64,000 bases of DNA, taken from Acytostelium subglobosum LB1. Lineage: Eukaryota; Evosea; Eumycetozoa; Acytosteliales; Acytosteliaceae. How positions within the stretch are numbered: position 1 is the first letter of the stretch; each line of letters begins with the position of its first letter. Where the stretch lies: the NCBI RefSeq assembly GCF_000787575.1, contig NW_012236532.1:746612-810611 (forward strand). Direction: 5' to 3'. The notes beneath the pieces were generated by a model. It made no database searches, was not told the DNA's origin, and saw only the letters and a program-made list of their open reading frames with translations. Both the position numbers and the translations under genes were made by a program. Positions 1-10,271 of the stretch are shown here, piece after piece.

Positions 1-239
1 CCAGCCAGTGCTTCATAAAGCTTCTCTGTGGTCTCTGAGCCAGTAAAAGAGAGAAACGTCACACCATCAAAAAAAAAAAAAAATCTGGATAGTGAAAAAC
101 GAAAATAGACAATCTGTGCAACTCCAATCTCTGTTGGCTTTCGATTGTTCTTATTCATCTTGGCTCCATCGAGCATAAGGTGAGTGACGAGTTCAATCGG
201 GTTTTCTTTTGAGCTGCCTGGTGTTGGAACAGCATCAGA

Positions 240-440
240 CCTGTGTGTTACAGTCGATGGTGGTGGTAGTGGAGCAGCAACAGACGTATGAGATGTTGAC
301 GACGATTGCTGAACTGGTGGAGGAGCAATCGATGTTGGTGGTGGAGCAGCAGACGTGTGCAATGTTGACGACGATTGCTGACTTGGTGGAGGAACAATCG
401 ATGGTGGTGGTGGAGCAGTAGCGGACAAATGTGACATAGA
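240..440 (-). repeat. Tandem repeat of about 72 bp encoding a Pro/Ser/Gln-rich repeat
   Basis: On the minus strand successive units read PPPSQQSSSTLHTSAAPPP, then PPPVQQSSSTSHTSVAAP. The nucleotide units are nearly identical on the plus strand (GTTGACGACGATTGCTGA recurs). All three minus frames stay open through the array, which is usual for a multiple-of-three repeat, so the frame alone does not prove coding. The Pro/Ser/Gln frame joins naturally to the downstream SSKENPIELVTHLML segment. Confidence 0.6.
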
Positions 441-825
441 CGATTGTTGATCTGCCTGTGGTGGAATAGTCAATCATGACAAGAAGAGAGTGAGGATGGT
501 GGGCATCCGATCATTGATGAGTGGTCCATCATCTTGAAGTATGCCGCATCAGATTCAAGTGCTCTCTTCAATGTAGACGGCAGGATATTGTAGTATCCAT
601 TTCGGATCGTTCTGAGGTCTAGTTTGTTCTTGGATATATGCTCCAACGCCAACTTTATCCTGCGCAGAGAGTAGACCCTTGTGTGAAACCGCAATTCTCT
701 CATCCTCTCAAGCCACTAGTCATCTGGAATCTTGGATTGTACCTTCAACTTGGCAATCTCGAGCAGAGGTATATCTGAATAAGAGAAGGATGTTGAGATT
801 GATTAGTAAATGATCTAATCAAATG

Positions 826-879
<54 letters not shown>

Positions 880-880
880 A
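826..880. repeat. (TTG/CAA)n microsatellite
   Basis: An almost pure run of about 18 trinucleotides. On the coding (minus) strand it is CAA and would read as polyGln, but it lies inside the inferred intron of the broken gene at 1-1224. Confidence 0.9.
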
Positions 881-1488
881 GTTGTTCTTTGGTTAGCAAT
901 TCATACCCTTTCTTGCAGTTGCATTGTGTACCTTGTCAGTCGCTTTGATTCGATTCTTAAACTTGACAATCATGCACCTGTTGCATATCTCTGCCAATGA
1001 CTGCTCGTTATTGATTACTTTGTGATGGTAATTGAGGTTCTGGACGTGCCGGGCCCAGTTGCTGTTGGCCACTAGATCGTGACATCCAAAGTGATCGCAC
1101 AACTTGTCGCGAGCCTTGCCATCTTCTGTTCTCAGATTGGTCAATGTTGTTGTTGTTGTTGGAATGACCTGCCTCTCTTTTTTCCTTTGCCATAATTGAA
1201 GACAAACAACTGGTTGTTTGACATCTTAGTATTTGAATGTTGTATAATTGTTTAATTTAACAATGACAATGTTTGAATAATAAATAAATTTTTATTTGGT
1301 GTGGTGTTGATCTATAATTATAAAAGATAGATATTATTGTTACTCTTGCACAGCAGAATGCTATTACTACTATATTAAGCATCAATTGGCAAGTTATCAA
1401 TCTTTCTTGTGACTAACAGGTGAAAATATTAGTCATTTCATTGCTGTCCTTCAAGGATATAAACAGACAAGTTCTCACCTCCCATTGG

Positions 1489-1914
1489 TCAACCACACGT
1501 GGGGGTCCTTCCTTTTACGTCATCCCAGGTACACAATAAGGTGAAGAAGCCTTGGAGGGACACCCCAATCGATTGGGGTAGTTGTCCAACTTGAAGAGGT
1601 TTGTTGAAATAGGGCAGTGATAATTGTGGTAAATCTTCTCCGGCTTGAGGAAGCTCGTGCAAACTCCAAGGGTTTGGTTTTGAGAGCTCTTTAGAAAACG
1701 TAGACAGGTATTTATATAGGCTTTCTTTCTTCGGTGTCGGTTGTCGTGAAGGTGATGATGATGGTATAGCTCCAAAGTGGTGCTTCAGTGACGGTGTGAT
1801 GAGTTTATGAAGTGAGAAGATGCTTCTGCTTACTAAGAGAAAACATAATACATCAATAATGTCAAGATGTAGCAAAATTATTCTTAGAACGTAAGTTGGT
1901 AGTAATATTAACAT
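1489..1914 (-). pseudogene. Truncated F-box/FNIP-repeat gene
   Basis: The 141-residue frame opens with a hydrophobic F-box-like segment (LPTYVLRIILLHLDIIDVLC, then FLLVSRS). This is the usual start of dictyostelid F-box/FNIP proteins, which are thought to act as substrate adaptors of SCF ubiquitin ligases. Only one recognisable FNIP unit follows (LPYFNKPLQVGQLPQSI), where intact family members carry ten or more. After it the frame turns into unrelated sequence and stops (TWDDVKGRTPTCG). Intact relatives lie at 4766-6751 and 12443-13967. A 5' relic of a once longer gene is most likely; a short functional protein cannot be ruled out. Confidence 0.55.
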
Positions 1915-2153
1915 TGTGTAGTTGGATTAGTTAGGCTCTGACAATACAAAATACAATCAAATTCGTAGTGCGCTCTCTCGAGGGCGTTGCTGCTGTTTTG
2001 TTGCCAATTTCTTTTCTTTTTTTTCATTGATTAGTTGTATTTTTATTTTTTAAGTTTTAAGCGCGTTTTGTGTTTTTGAGGCATGAAAGCACAAAGGCAA
2101 AGCAATCACTTCCATTTGTCATCCAACACAACACACACAGACGCACAACAAAA

Positions 2154-2300
2154 ATGACATCTCTATCTCTGTATACTATAATAATACTTCTCATAATGCT
2201 CATTGCCCCTCAAGCTATCAGCAGTAAGAAAATCAGTGCTGCTCTCAATATTATCCTTCCGGGACATGTAGCGGTGGACACACATAAGTGGATTTGTTGA
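2154..2300 (+). CDS. Small secreted peptide precursor, 48 residues
   Basis: The ATG at 2154 (context AAAATGAC) opens a 48-residue frame. A strong signal peptide comes first (MTSLSLYTIIILLIMLIAPQ, then AIS), with likely cleavage after AISS or nearby. The predicted mature peptide is only about 24-26 residues: a basic start (KKIS), a hydrophobic middle, and an end in HKWIC with a single Cys. An in-frame ATG at 2070 would add a non-conserved leader that hides the signal peptide, so the inner ATG is preferred. An AATAAA (2300-2305) overlaps the stop codon, supporting a real transcript end. I do not recognise the family. A secreted signal or defence peptide is only a guess from size and signal sequence. 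Confidence 0.45.
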   Translation: MTSLSLYTIIILLIMLIAPQAISSKKISAALNIILPGHVAVDTHKWIC

Positions 2301-2305
2301 ATAAA
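2300..2305 (+). terminator. Poly(A) signal AATAAA overlapping the stop of the small secreted peptide gene
   Basis: The final A of the TGA stop is the first base of AATAAA. Very short 3' ends are common in compact dictyostelid genes. Confidence 0.4.
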
Positions 2306-2536
2306 ACATTCCCTCTCAAATTCAAACTTTTAAGTTGATTCATCAAAAAACTACTCATTTTGGAGGGTTGTAGTTATAACTTGTTCAAACACAGTGGCTT
2401 TAGTTGTGTTATTGGCTACAGATAATATAAAGTAATACTACATGTTGTAGTTGTCATTAATAATAATAATAATATTATTATCTTTTATTAAACGAACGAA
2501 CGAGCAAAAATCAATCAAACAAACAAATAAACAATA

Positions 2537-4510
2537 ATGAGTAGCAGTAGTAGTAGTACGGCGACAGCAACGTCGACGAATGAACTGTCAGAGAATATAT
2601 CGGTGGTGGTCAGAGCAAGACCTTTTAATACAGACGAGATCAAAGCATCATATTATGAATCATGGAGTCTAGATCAATCGACAAATACCATCGTCTCATT
2701 GCCTCCACCTCAGACAGCTCCCTCGCCAAAGACTACATCGTCAATGGTTGGCGGCATGCCTCGCACACCTGGCAAGGCGACATCTGCTGCCGCTGCATCA
2801 TTGTCAGCGTCAACTGGCAGCAGTGCAACAGGCTCCAAATTCATTGCCAACAGCTATACATACGACCACCTGTTCTCACCATCGATGGACACCCCTCAGA
2901 TATATGATACGGTGGCCAAGCGCATCATTTGGAGCACGATGGAGGGATACAATGGCACGATCTTTGCATATGGTCAGACGGCATCGGGCAAGACCTTCAC
3001 GATGAAGGGCAGCGGCAAGAAGAACCCAGGCATCATCCCAATGGCCATTCGCGATGTCTTTGATTTCATCCAACAGGAGCCTGGGCGCGAGTTCCTGCTG
3101 CGTGTCAGCTACATGGAGATTTACAACGAGGTAATCAATGACCTCCTAGCGCCAGAGAGTTTGAACCTCAAGATACATGAGAAGCCAAATGTAAGCATCG
3201 TCCACCACTCGCGCTGGCACGCTCACTCACTAATTCATTCTCGCGCGACAACAGGGAGAGATATATGTTGGAAACTTGAAAGAGGAGATTGTACTGTCGC
3301 CTGATCATGTCATGTCACTGATCTCGGCTGGAGAGGCATACAGACACGTTGGCAGTACGAACTTCAACGAGCAATCCTCTCGCTCACACACCATCTTTCG
3401 ACTTGTAGTCGAGAGCAAAGAGACAGCATCCACTGGATCAGCAGTCCGTGTATCATTCCTGGTATGTTGATTGATTGATTGATGACCTTGGACCATCACT
3501 CATACTTACCAACTTGACCTGGACCTCATCAGAACCTCATCGATTTGGCAGGAAGTGAACGTGCATCAGAAGGAGTACAAGCAATACGTAACAAGGAGGG
3601 AGCGTATATTAATAAGAGTTTGCTGACGCTTGGAAGTGTGATCAGCAAGCTGAGCGAGAAGACGACTGGTCATATCAATTATCGTGATAGCAAACTGACG
3701 AGGATCTTGCAGAACTCATTGAGTGGCAACTCAAAGATTGCCATTGTCTGTACAATCACATTGGCCAGCAACAACTTTGAGGAGACGCACTCCACACTCA
3801 AGTTTGCCAGTCGCGCCAAGAAGATCACCAATCACGCCAGGCTCAACGAGGTGGTCGACGACAAGACTTTGATCAAGCAGTATCGCAATGAGATTGCCGA
3901 GCTGAAGCTCAAGCTGGAGGAGGCACAGCGCAAGGAGCTTGATCTCGAGAAGAACAAGACCGCTGAGGAGTTGTCCAAGAGGCTGCACGACGCCGAGAAG
4001 CACAAGAACTTGCTCGAGTCCAAGATACAGCACTTGACCAAGCTGATCCTGGTCAGCAGCTCAATCTCCAAGGCCAAGCAGGGCTCAACGTCGTCCTCGT
4101 CCGAGGCATCCCCGCTGAGTTCCAGCGTGGAGGATATTGACGCGCATCATATCAGCTCGCATCTCAAGTCCAATCCACTGGTCGATGGCAAGGACGTGGC
4201 AAAGATGGCCAAGTTGGAGAAGGAGCTGGAGGAGAAGAACAAGACAATCGAGAGCGATCAGAAGAGGATCAAGGAGTTGGAGCTCAAGCTCAAGGAGAAA
4301 GAGGATAGCGTGGCAAGTTTGGAATTTAGGATCAATGGATACATGGAGAAGTTTAAGACCCTGATATCACAGAACGACAGTCTCAAAAAACAACTGAGTT
4401 CAACTCAAAAGGAGCTGGAAGAACACAAGCTGCAGCTACTCGAGGCGCAGGAGCAGGAGCAAGAGCAGGAACAAGATCAAGAACAAGACGACCCAGATGA
4501 GATGTACTGA
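2537..4510 (+). CDS. kif11: Kinesin-7 (CENP-E-like) motor, N-terminal motor domain
   Basis: Exons 2537-3190, 3255-3461 and 3533-4510 join in frame to 612 residues. The kinesin motor fills residues 20-380: ATP-binding loop GQTASGKT (about 146-153), switch I NEQSSRSH (256-263) and switch II DLAGSE (291-296). The block EEIVLSPDHVMSLISAGE, then AYRHVGSTNFN, is typical of the kinesin-7 (CENP-E) subfamily, which links kinetochores or other cargo to microtubule plus ends. After the motor come coiled coils from about residue 390 and a Glu/Gln-rich end (EQEQEQEQDQEQ). The protein is far shorter than animal CENP-E but similar in size to D. discoideum Kif11, on which the symbol rests. A Ser/Thr/Ala-rich insert (about residues 60-95) lies between the first motor strand and the rest. 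Both introns are short, and the second has TTGA repeats just inside its donor. Confidence 0.88.
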
Positions 4511-4765
4511 TCGAGGTTTGATTGATTAGTTCTCGATGTGGATGTTGGACTCACTGGACTATAGCCCACAGCGGTGGTCTATAGGCGACACTCACTCGCG
4601 ACTCACTTGTCGAATGCTCTCTCCCAACAACAATATATAATAATAAATGGTGTAAATAGACTTCGGACTTTATTCCTGATCCATTTTGGAAGGGCAAAAC
4701 TATCACCTGATCATCAATCACTCAATCAATCAATCAAAAACACAAACATATAACTAATAACTAAT

Positions 4766-6751
4766 ATGATTGATACACTTTCAAATGTTGTGATAAGATG
4801 TATCATTGAACAACTTGCAAACGAGTTGGATATGGTCTGCTTTGGTATGTCATGTAAGAGGTTCTATTCAATCTTACCATGGTCTATATTATTGCGTGGC
4901 AATCAAATGCGCACGTGGCACATCAACGAAGAGATTACCGAGGGTGATCTACAGCCATCACTCCTACATCTTCATTTTGGTCTAAAGTTCAATCAACCGA
5001 TTGATGTTGGACAGCTGCCTCAATCCTTGCTCACGCTGACCTTTGGAGATAACTTTGATCAAACACTACCAGCACACAGTTTGCCCTCATCCTTGACTTG
5101 TCTAAGGCTAGGCCACGACTTCAAGATAATTGGACCCGACACACTGCCACCTAGGCTCGTCATTCTGGAGTTTGGCTCGATGTTTAATCAAGATATTGGA
5201 GTTGGCATCCTCCCGCCCACTCTTACCGACCTCACCTTTGGCTTCTACTTTAACCGCTCCATCTCAGTCGGCGCGCTGCCACAGTCTCTGATCCAACTCA
5301 AGTTTGGATACAGCTTCAATCAACAGATCGAACCAAATGTACTTCCTTCAAGCCTCAAGCATCTTGAGTTTGGACAGACATTCGACTGCCCTCTTGTTGG
5401 CACCGATGGTGTCACACCCTGGCTTCCACCAATGTTGGAGTCACTGACCTTCCTCGAGGGAAGCTTCGACCACCCTATCGAATCAGTGATGCCATCAACA
5501 CTCATGACATTGTCACTTGGGTCGTCTTTTAATCATCCCATCGCCCCTTTATCACTTCTCAACTCACTTGTCAAACTGGAGGTTGGAACTGCCTTTAACA
5601 AACAACTCACGAGAGGCTGTTTGCCCGAGTCCTTGCGTACTCTCTCGATTGAAGATATTTTCACGTTTGTCCTCGAGCCAGGAAGTCTGCCAACCAATCT
5701 AACAAGGTTGACATTTGGCTTGAGGTTCAATGGACCCCTCTTCCCAGGTGCACTGCCCCGTGGCCTGGTACATCTTTGTCTCAATGGTGAATTCGATCAG
5801 CCACTCATTTCCGGAGTGCTACCATTAGGTCTGGAAACACTTCGACTTGGACATCGATTCAATCATGTTCTGACTCCCTACGTCTCACTGCCACCCAATC
5901 TACGCGATCTTACACTCAGCTTCTACTTTGACTACAGCCTCGCACCTGGCGCACTCCCCGCATCACTCACAAGCCTTGAGTTCAAATATGCGTTTGACAA
6001 GATGCTTGAACATGATAGTCTGCCCATCGGCTTGACCAAGCTCACACTCAGTGGATTGTACAACTATCCACTGAGTAAGGGATTGCTCCCTTCATCATTG
6101 TTGGAGCTGAGGTTTGGCCAGAAGTTCAATCAACCCTTGAAGGTGGGAGACCTACCCGACTCAATCACCAAGTTGTCATTTGGTACTTCTTTTAACCAAC
6201 CTATTGAGGCTGGTGTCCTCCCGGCAAGCCTAACATACTTATCGATCGAACCAGGATTAAGACAACCAACTTTAGTGTTCCCAGATGGTCTCAAACACCT
6301 TGACTTGTGCTCACTCGCATACTTGGTATCATTCATTCCCTCATTGCCAGACTCTCTCGAGTCCATTACAATTGGAATGGTATATGATGTGATTGACACT
6401 ATTCACCTTGAGGGTCACAAGAATATTGAAGAGGGATGGCGATCACTATTTGCACATCGACAACGTCCCTTGGATACATTGAACTTGAAGTGCGATGCCA
6501 ATATGCAAGAGGCCAGATATGTGTTGGAGTTCTTGGTTGATTTGGCACCAAACGTTGGAACTTATCAAGTCACAATGAGATACCTAAAGAGTTTGACCAA
6601 AGTACTTCTTCGGCGAATAGATGACATCAATGGAATACTATCTATTATATCCTTTGAAAACGAGGGAGTTATTGAAGGAGAAGGAGTAGGATCCAACAAA
6701 TATTTAATAAGATTGATAACGAGAGTGAGTGAGAAGCTTCTCTCTTCTTAA
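4766..6751 (+). CDS. F-box and FNIP repeat-containing protein, 661 residues
   Basis: This is a single uninterrupted exon. Residues 1-40 (VVIRCIIEQLANELDMVCFG, then MSCKRFYSI) form a divergent F-box. About twenty FNIP repeats of 21-25 residues follow, each with the pattern FG..FN.PI..G.LP.SL..L. They are expected to form a leucine-rich-repeat-like solenoid. The last ~130 residues lose the repeat and form a mixed C-terminal domain. F-box/FNIP proteins are a very large dictyostelid family; the F-box predicts binding to Skp1 in an SCF ubiquitin ligase, with the solenoid choosing the substrate. The target is unknown. The second gene of the type at 12443-13967 is not a close copy at the level I can see. 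Confidence 0.88.
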   Translation: MIDTLSNVVIRCIIEQLANELDMVCFGMSCKRFYSILPWSILLRGNQMRTWHINEEITEGDLQPSLLHLHFGLKFNQPIDVGQLPQSLLTLTFGDNFDQTLPAHSLPSSLTCLRLGHDFKIIGPDTLPPRLVILEFGSMFNQDIGVGILPPTLTDLTFGFYFNRSISVGALPQSLIQLKFGYSFNQQIEPNVLPSSLKHLEFGQTFDCPLVGTDGVTPWLPPMLESLTFLEGSFDHPIESVMPSTLMTLSLGSSFNHPIAPLSLLNSLVKLEVGTAFNKQLTRGCLPESLRTLSIEDIFTFVLEPGSLPTNLTRLTFGLRFNGPLFPGALPRGLVHLCLNGEFDQPLISGVLPLGLETLRLGHRFNHVLTPYVSLPPNLRDLTLSFYFDYSLAPGALPASLTSLEFKYAFDKMLEHDSLPIGLTKLTLSGLYNYPLSKGLLPSSLLELRFGQKFNQPLKVGDLPDSITKLSFGTSFNQPIEAGVLPASLTYLSIEPGLRQPTLVFPDGLKHLDLCSLAYLVSFIPSLPDSLESITIGMVYDVIDTIHLEGHKNIEEGWRSLFAHRQRPLDTLNLKCDANMQEARYVLEFLVDLAPNVGTYQVTMRYLKSLTKVLLRRIDDINGILSIISFENEGVIEGEGVGSNKYLIRLITRVSEKLLSS

Positions 6752-7546
6752 AATATCTGGACCATTGGGTATTGTTACACTCAAGACCTGGAGGAAGAGG
6801 ATGTTGGGTGCCATGGCACTATTGTAATTGCCAAGGTAGGTAAATAAAAGACGTGTAAAAAGAATCGCCAAGATCATCAGAGACTTCCACAAAAAGTTTT
6901 ATCTCAGGCCAATATTTCATTATTTTTTTTGTTAAGGGGCCTGGAAGATATCTTCTATCCAAGCGAACTTGGAACCATAATGAAAGTTTCTATGATCAAG
7001 TATGATATCTGATCAAATTGAAGACAAATATTTAAAAAAAAATTTTCATGATTGTTGGATTATTAGCCCATATAACACCGATTATCATTAGCAATGTTAT
7101 AAACTTCTATGTTAACAAAATGCTTGGCCGTCTAACCCCGATCCTGGTTGGATGGCTCGGAAACCTCCGTACCGCAGTAGTAAACTACTTTGCACAGAGA
7201 CGGGGCCCTGCTCTACCTTTACTTGAGACAGTTTAGGGATGTGTCCAGGAAAACACAATTTTCTCTCTCTCGATCATGAGAGACGCAATATTAATGTTAA
7301 ATATAATTAATCATTTTGATAGGTATTAATAATCATTTTGTACCTATTAATACACGGGAAAAACGATGTCCCGATGACCAAATTAATCACTTTGGCACCA
7401 GGTCCTGTTAGTTTGAGATTATGATGAAAAACGAATGAAGTGGTGGTCACTAATAGTTGAACAATCTTCAACAACATGTTGTTCATTTCACTTTGTTGAC
7501 GACATCAATAAAACAAATAAGTTATAAAACTACCTCTACCTATACT
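6752..7546. other. Intergenic region with a GC-richer island
   Basis: This AT-rich spacer lies between the FNIP and neurochondrin genes. A GC-richer block at about 7120-7215 stands out. It contains GTAGTAAACTAC (a short hairpin) and a CCCCG/CGGGG pair about 65 bp apart. A 62-codon open frame (7048-7236) covers it but has no recognisable product. I see no tRNA signature. Confidence 0.4.
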
Positions 7547-10224
7547 ATGTCAACATCACAAACAACGACAACAACAATAACCGACAATGTGATTGATGAT
7601 GCAAGCAAATCATCATCATCATCATCAACATCAACCTCACAGACTCAGACACAGACAGATGAAAGTATTAGTAGTGACGACACACTAGAGAAGTCATTGT
7701 CAACATGCATGAAGTTGCTGTCGGCAGACTCTGATGAAGAGAGATTCGTCGGTATAGTGCTCGTGAAGAACTTGATCAAACCTGATGATATAACGAATAT
7801 GACAAGAGTGTATAGATCATTGGGCTTGGAGTTCTTGCATCGTCTACTGCAAACACCATCATTGCCCAGTGTCGATTCAGTATCATATCACAACTTGGCC
7901 ATTGCCATCCTATCGACATTTACAACAATGGACACGACACAATGCTCGCTCAGTGACCTAAACACAACAATAATATACGATGTATCTCAACATACATTGT
8001 TATCACAGATAATATATAATGTATTGAAGAACGTCAGTCAATCGTATGTATCGACTCGGCAGATCAGTTACTCGACCGCGACGACGATGATGATGATCAA
8101 TGACTCACACACGCTCTCTTCACAATCATTCAGGGAAGAACTGAGTGAGGCGTTCATTCAAGAGTCACTTTCATTCATATACTCATTGCTGTCATTCGAG
8201 AGCAGGCTAATAGAGTTGTCAAAGACCGCGAGCGACACACCCTCATCATCACCATCATCGATCAATCTAACGAGCAAGCTCGTGCTTCAAGAGGACAACC
8301 TTACACACTTGGCAACAATCATTCAAAGACTACACAAGGCTACAAACAACTTGACAAATCTGCATGTGGACGACAATGGTCATGATGACAATGCCATCAC
8401 GCTACTCTCACTCTTTGAACACTCCATTCATACATTGAACGTCTTGATCATCGATGCACAACAACAATCAACACAATCTACAACATTCATACCTATTGTT
8501 CAAACGATTGCTACAATATTCAGAGAGAGGAAGGACCAGCATCGACTGTCTCTCCTCCCAATACTCGTGGCAATCTTCCAACTTGATGGCTTCCCCGCTG
8601 TGTACCCGTCGAACCAATGTCCGGCCCCGGTCACCCATGCAGCGGCCAACATCAGAGAAGCGATCGCGCAGTTGTTCCAAGCAAAGAAACTAAAGGAGGC
8701 ACATCGCGATCATTCAATAATCCTATTCTCAACGTTGTTTGATCTGTTTGGTGGACAATGGCTATTGACAAATTCACGCGACACCTTCTCAAGCGAGAAG
8801 TTGCTGGTGCTGGCATGTCAATACGCTCGAACAGAGATTCAAATGATACTCCTCTCACAGCAGGCCACCGAAGAGATACCGAGCGACAAGATCAATCTGC
8901 TGCTCTCATGCTACTCCATTCTGGACAATGTGGTTGCGATGCTGGTGGCTCAGTTCGACCTTGGCGACGAGGCCAGCCTCACTGCCGACACCCTGCTACA
9001 GATTCGCAAGATACTGATAGACTCCAACTTGATCATGTTGGAGTACCTCAAGGACGTGGCGGAGGAGTCGCCCTCGACCGAGCCAACACACGTCATGGTC
9101 ATCACGCTGAAGAACGCCGGCCTGTTCCTGGCGGAGGAGGCGGCCGAGTCCATGAACGAGGTGCTCAAGAACTCGCTGCACATGATCATGAAGTACTTCC
9201 TCTCATTCAAAGAGGACTATGGCTTCTTCATCTCCTACCTGCTGCCAGGCATTGCCAACTACATTGATGTAGGCGCCTATGAGAAGAGTAGCCAGGCCAA
9301 AGACTTCTTTAATAGACAGAATGGACATCTATTGCTGGCACAGTACCTTATCGACTATCTACCTACATTGGTTGTGATGGCCATTGAGGACTCGGCGTCC
9401 TCGCCATCAACCTCGTCGACAGCGCCATCAGAGAACTCATTGATCAATGCAATGCGTAGCTATGGCGTCACTGGCGAGATCGTTGGCAACACTTACCTCC
9501 CGCATGCCTGCTCGATACTATACTTCTACCTCAGCTGTTGGGACACGCCAATCGACATTAACAACAAGGGAACATTCATCGCTCTGTTCAAGGCAATCAC
9601 CGAATCTGTGGAGTTGGTCACATCCAGCATCGATCAATCAATTGGCGACCTCATTGAAGGATCGCCAAGTATACCTGGTCAACCTCATTCTCGTGTCCAT
9701 GTCCATTCTTAAGCGATTGGAAGAGCAGGACTTTGCACTGCTGGCAAGGCCACATGTTAGCAATGACGAAGACAACAATGAAGACAACAATGACAACATA
9801 CTACAGAGAGCAGCACTTGGCTACCTTGAGTTCTACCAAAGCATTGAACTACCGCCTTCTGATCAAGCCTCTTGCAATTTATGGGAGGACATCAAAGTGC
9901 ATTGGCTAAACACCATGGAGTGTAAGTTGAGAGGACGATGGCATGCTGCCAGGCGAGATACTAACGAACAGTTTAATCAACGTGTTAGTGCTACTTCAAT
10001 GTCTGGACAGATATCCAACTGTTGCCAAGCAGGTGATTGAATCGAGATGGCCACCAACAGACTTCAACATTTCAACGACATGCGATCGAATGGATGCAGA
10101 TACAGTGATTGGCGTCAACCGAAGCGTCAGCCAGATTGTCCGAAAGTTGATAAACCTGAGGAGTGTGGCGACGGCATCGCCCAAGGCAGCGGTGGTGCCA
10201 CCGCCATCGTCAATGAACGAGTGA
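7547..10224 (+). CDS. Neurochondrin homologue, frame interrupted near the 3' end
   Basis: From ATG 7547 the protein begins with a Thr/Ser/Gln-rich leader, then the neurochondrin core: acidic LLSADSDEERFVGIVLVKNL, then LGLEFLHRLLQTP, and later QLDGFPAVYP and FDLFGGQWLL. Neurochondrin is an armadillo-like alpha-helical protein found across eukaryotes and linked in animals to signalling and neurite growth; its role in amoebae is unclear. An upstream in-frame ATG (7457) lies in leader-like sequence and is less likely. Two frame changes occur late. Near 9670-9690 the frame passes into VNLILVSMSILKRLEEQDF. Near 9921-9952 it passes into EILTNSLINVLVLLQCLDRY and ends at 10224. The second could be a 31-nt GT..AG intron, unusually short here; the first could be a 55-nt intron or an indel. 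The convergent neighbour ends only 47 bp away. Confidence 0.68.
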
Positions 10225-10271
10225 CAGCGCTGTCACTTGTTCCTTCCAAATGCTTGTTTGTTGTTGTTACT

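Larger units (their letters stand above)
1..1224 (-). pseudogene. Interrupted unrecognised gene with Cys/His-rich N-terminal part and Pro/Ser-rich C-terminal part
   Basis: I do not recognise this gene. On the minus strand a convincing protein stretch with a Cys-His pattern (CDHFGCHD, then ARH and HH, zinc-finger-like) runs from about 1144 to 905. An intron with GTATG and a CAG acceptor follows (about 905-777) and holds a long CAA run. A charged segment (LEIAKLKVQSKIPDD, then WLERMRELRF) comes next, and then a Pro/Ser/Gln-rich repeat region that reads to the window edge. The parts do not share one frame. The likely start (ATG at 1224, MSNNQLFVFNYGKG) is out of frame with the Cys/His part. A TAG lies in frame between the two charged segments, near 710. 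The frame changes again near 475, just before the Pro-rich repeats. The gene runs off the left edge. Decay is the simplest reading; poor sequence is an alternative. Confidence 0.45.

Noticed and set aside
7048-7236. 62-codon open frame
   Set aside because: No recognisable product, no clear leader; it overlaps the GC-rich island and is best treated as chance.
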